NCBI RefSeq assembly: GCF_001704415.2
Contig: NC_030808.1
Span: 141,375,089 to 141,439,088, forward strand
From: Capra hircus
Taxonomy: Eukaryota; Chordata; Mammalia; Artiodactyla; Bovidae
Length of the DNA: 64,000 bases
Direction: 5' to 3'
The notes under the pieces are model-generated. The model saw only the letters and a list, made by a program, of their open reading frames with translations, made no database searches and was not told where the DNA came from. This document shows positions 63,302-64,000 of this stretch, piece after piece (the first letter of the stretch is position 1; each line of letters starts with the position of its first letter). Both the position numbers and the translations under genes were made by a program.

Positions 63302-64000
63302 AAGACATGTTTATGTAGTAAGAATTATCCCAGTTTTTCCCCCACCCCCAGCATTCACCCATGCAACAACACGAGAGAAGAGAAGAACCCCAACATTTCA
63401 AGGATGGCTGAGCTCAGAGTTCAGTCCTGAAACATCATTATGGGCTCTGTGTCCATAGGACAGAGGGAAGGAACGTCTTTATTCAAGTCCAGGCTACATT
63501 CAGCTCAGAGAGGGTCCACCAGGCCCACAGACCAACCCAGAGGTCATTCTCATGTCTCTGGATGTATAATTGGAATGGAAGTCCCTGATGTTTAAAACAA
63601 CCCCGCATTCATTCCAAGCTTTGGAAGGAATTCTCATATTAAGAACGATAAGCCTCTGAAACGGCTTCTTCCCCTGTGCCCCAGGTCAGGAGAGTGCTTC
63701 AAAACCAGCACTGCAACCTGGGAGCAGAGGCAGAAATTAGTGCTGCTTTAAAGACCTGAAGGATGTGGGGGTGGTTCCCCATAACATCTCCATTCACTAG
63801 TCTACAAAAACCAGTTGGATCCTGGGAAATGACAAAGAACTACTGCAAACCCACCAATGAGTAGCTGCTACACCAATTGCAGCTGCTACAACACATGTGC
63901 TGTGTTTGCTGGAGCAGCCGAACCCAGCATTCAGTGCGTGGTAAGCAGAAAAATCAGATCTCGTCAGCATTTTAAAAGTCTATCAAAGGACACTGTCAAG
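63302..64000. other. Unassigned spacer to the window end
   Basis: No repeat or gene is recognised. Open frames starting in the SINE and running into this region are not genes. Confidence 0.4.

Overview
The window looks like ruminant (bovid) nuclear DNA, because it is saturated with repeats typical of that clade. These are RTE-clade BovB LINEs, tRNA-headed SINEs built on BovB (Bov-tA, Bov-A, Bov-A2), tRNA-Glu SINEs of the CHR type, older L1 tails, and several endogenous retrovirus (ERV) LTR families. The species cannot be fixed by eye. I found no host protein-coding gene, no rRNA, no functional tRNA and no CRISPR. The longer open frames are all transposon-derived, or lie in GC-rich stretches that are open in several frames at once. 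Family names come from recognising consensus features, not from a database search, and edges are good to roughly 5-20 bases unless a target-site duplication (TSD) fixes them.

Layout. 1-8.7 kb: a BovB 3' end, an L1 tail carrying a Bov-tA that itself carries a solo LTR, and two more solo LTRs of the same family. 9.2-19.9 kb: one old BovB is split by a 10-kb minus-strand class I (gamma-like) provirus with a perfect 4-bp TSD. The provirus keeps its 3' LTR, an env tail, integrase, RNase H, reverse transcriptase, protease and part of gag. It is in turn invaded by two BovBs, one of them about 3.2 kb and close to full length, and its 5' LTR is reduced to a 49-bp stub. 20-28.6 kb: BovB, SINEs, L1 tails, a candidate processed retrocopy with an 11-bp TSD, a MER5-like fragment and an MLT1-like LTR. 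28.6-30.8 kb: repeat-poor.

30.8-33.0 kb: a large inverted repeat. Its right arm and a 5'-truncated BovB together sit between 11-bp direct repeats, as if inserted as one molecule. 33-43.3 kb: repeat-poor islands, SINEs and two long decayed L1s in opposite orientations. 43.8-49.4 kb: BovBs, Bov-tAs, a solo class II-like LTR with a 6-bp TSD, and an L1 tail with an 11-bp TSD. 49.8-52.3 kb: the longest GC-rich, repeat-poor stretch. 53.7-57.0 kb: a BovB inserted head-to-head in another BovB. 57-64 kb: BovB and L1 fragments, a second LTR of the provirus family, and SINEs.

The regions relate through nesting and mobilisation, not through a pathway. BovB reverse transcriptase is the presumed engine for the Bov-tA/Bov-A SINEs, and L1 for the CHR SINEs and the retrocopy. 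No copy here encodes an intact element. The most unusual structure is the composite insertion at 31.35-33.03 kb, which suggests that BovB reverse transcription jumped onto the neighbouring target DNA.
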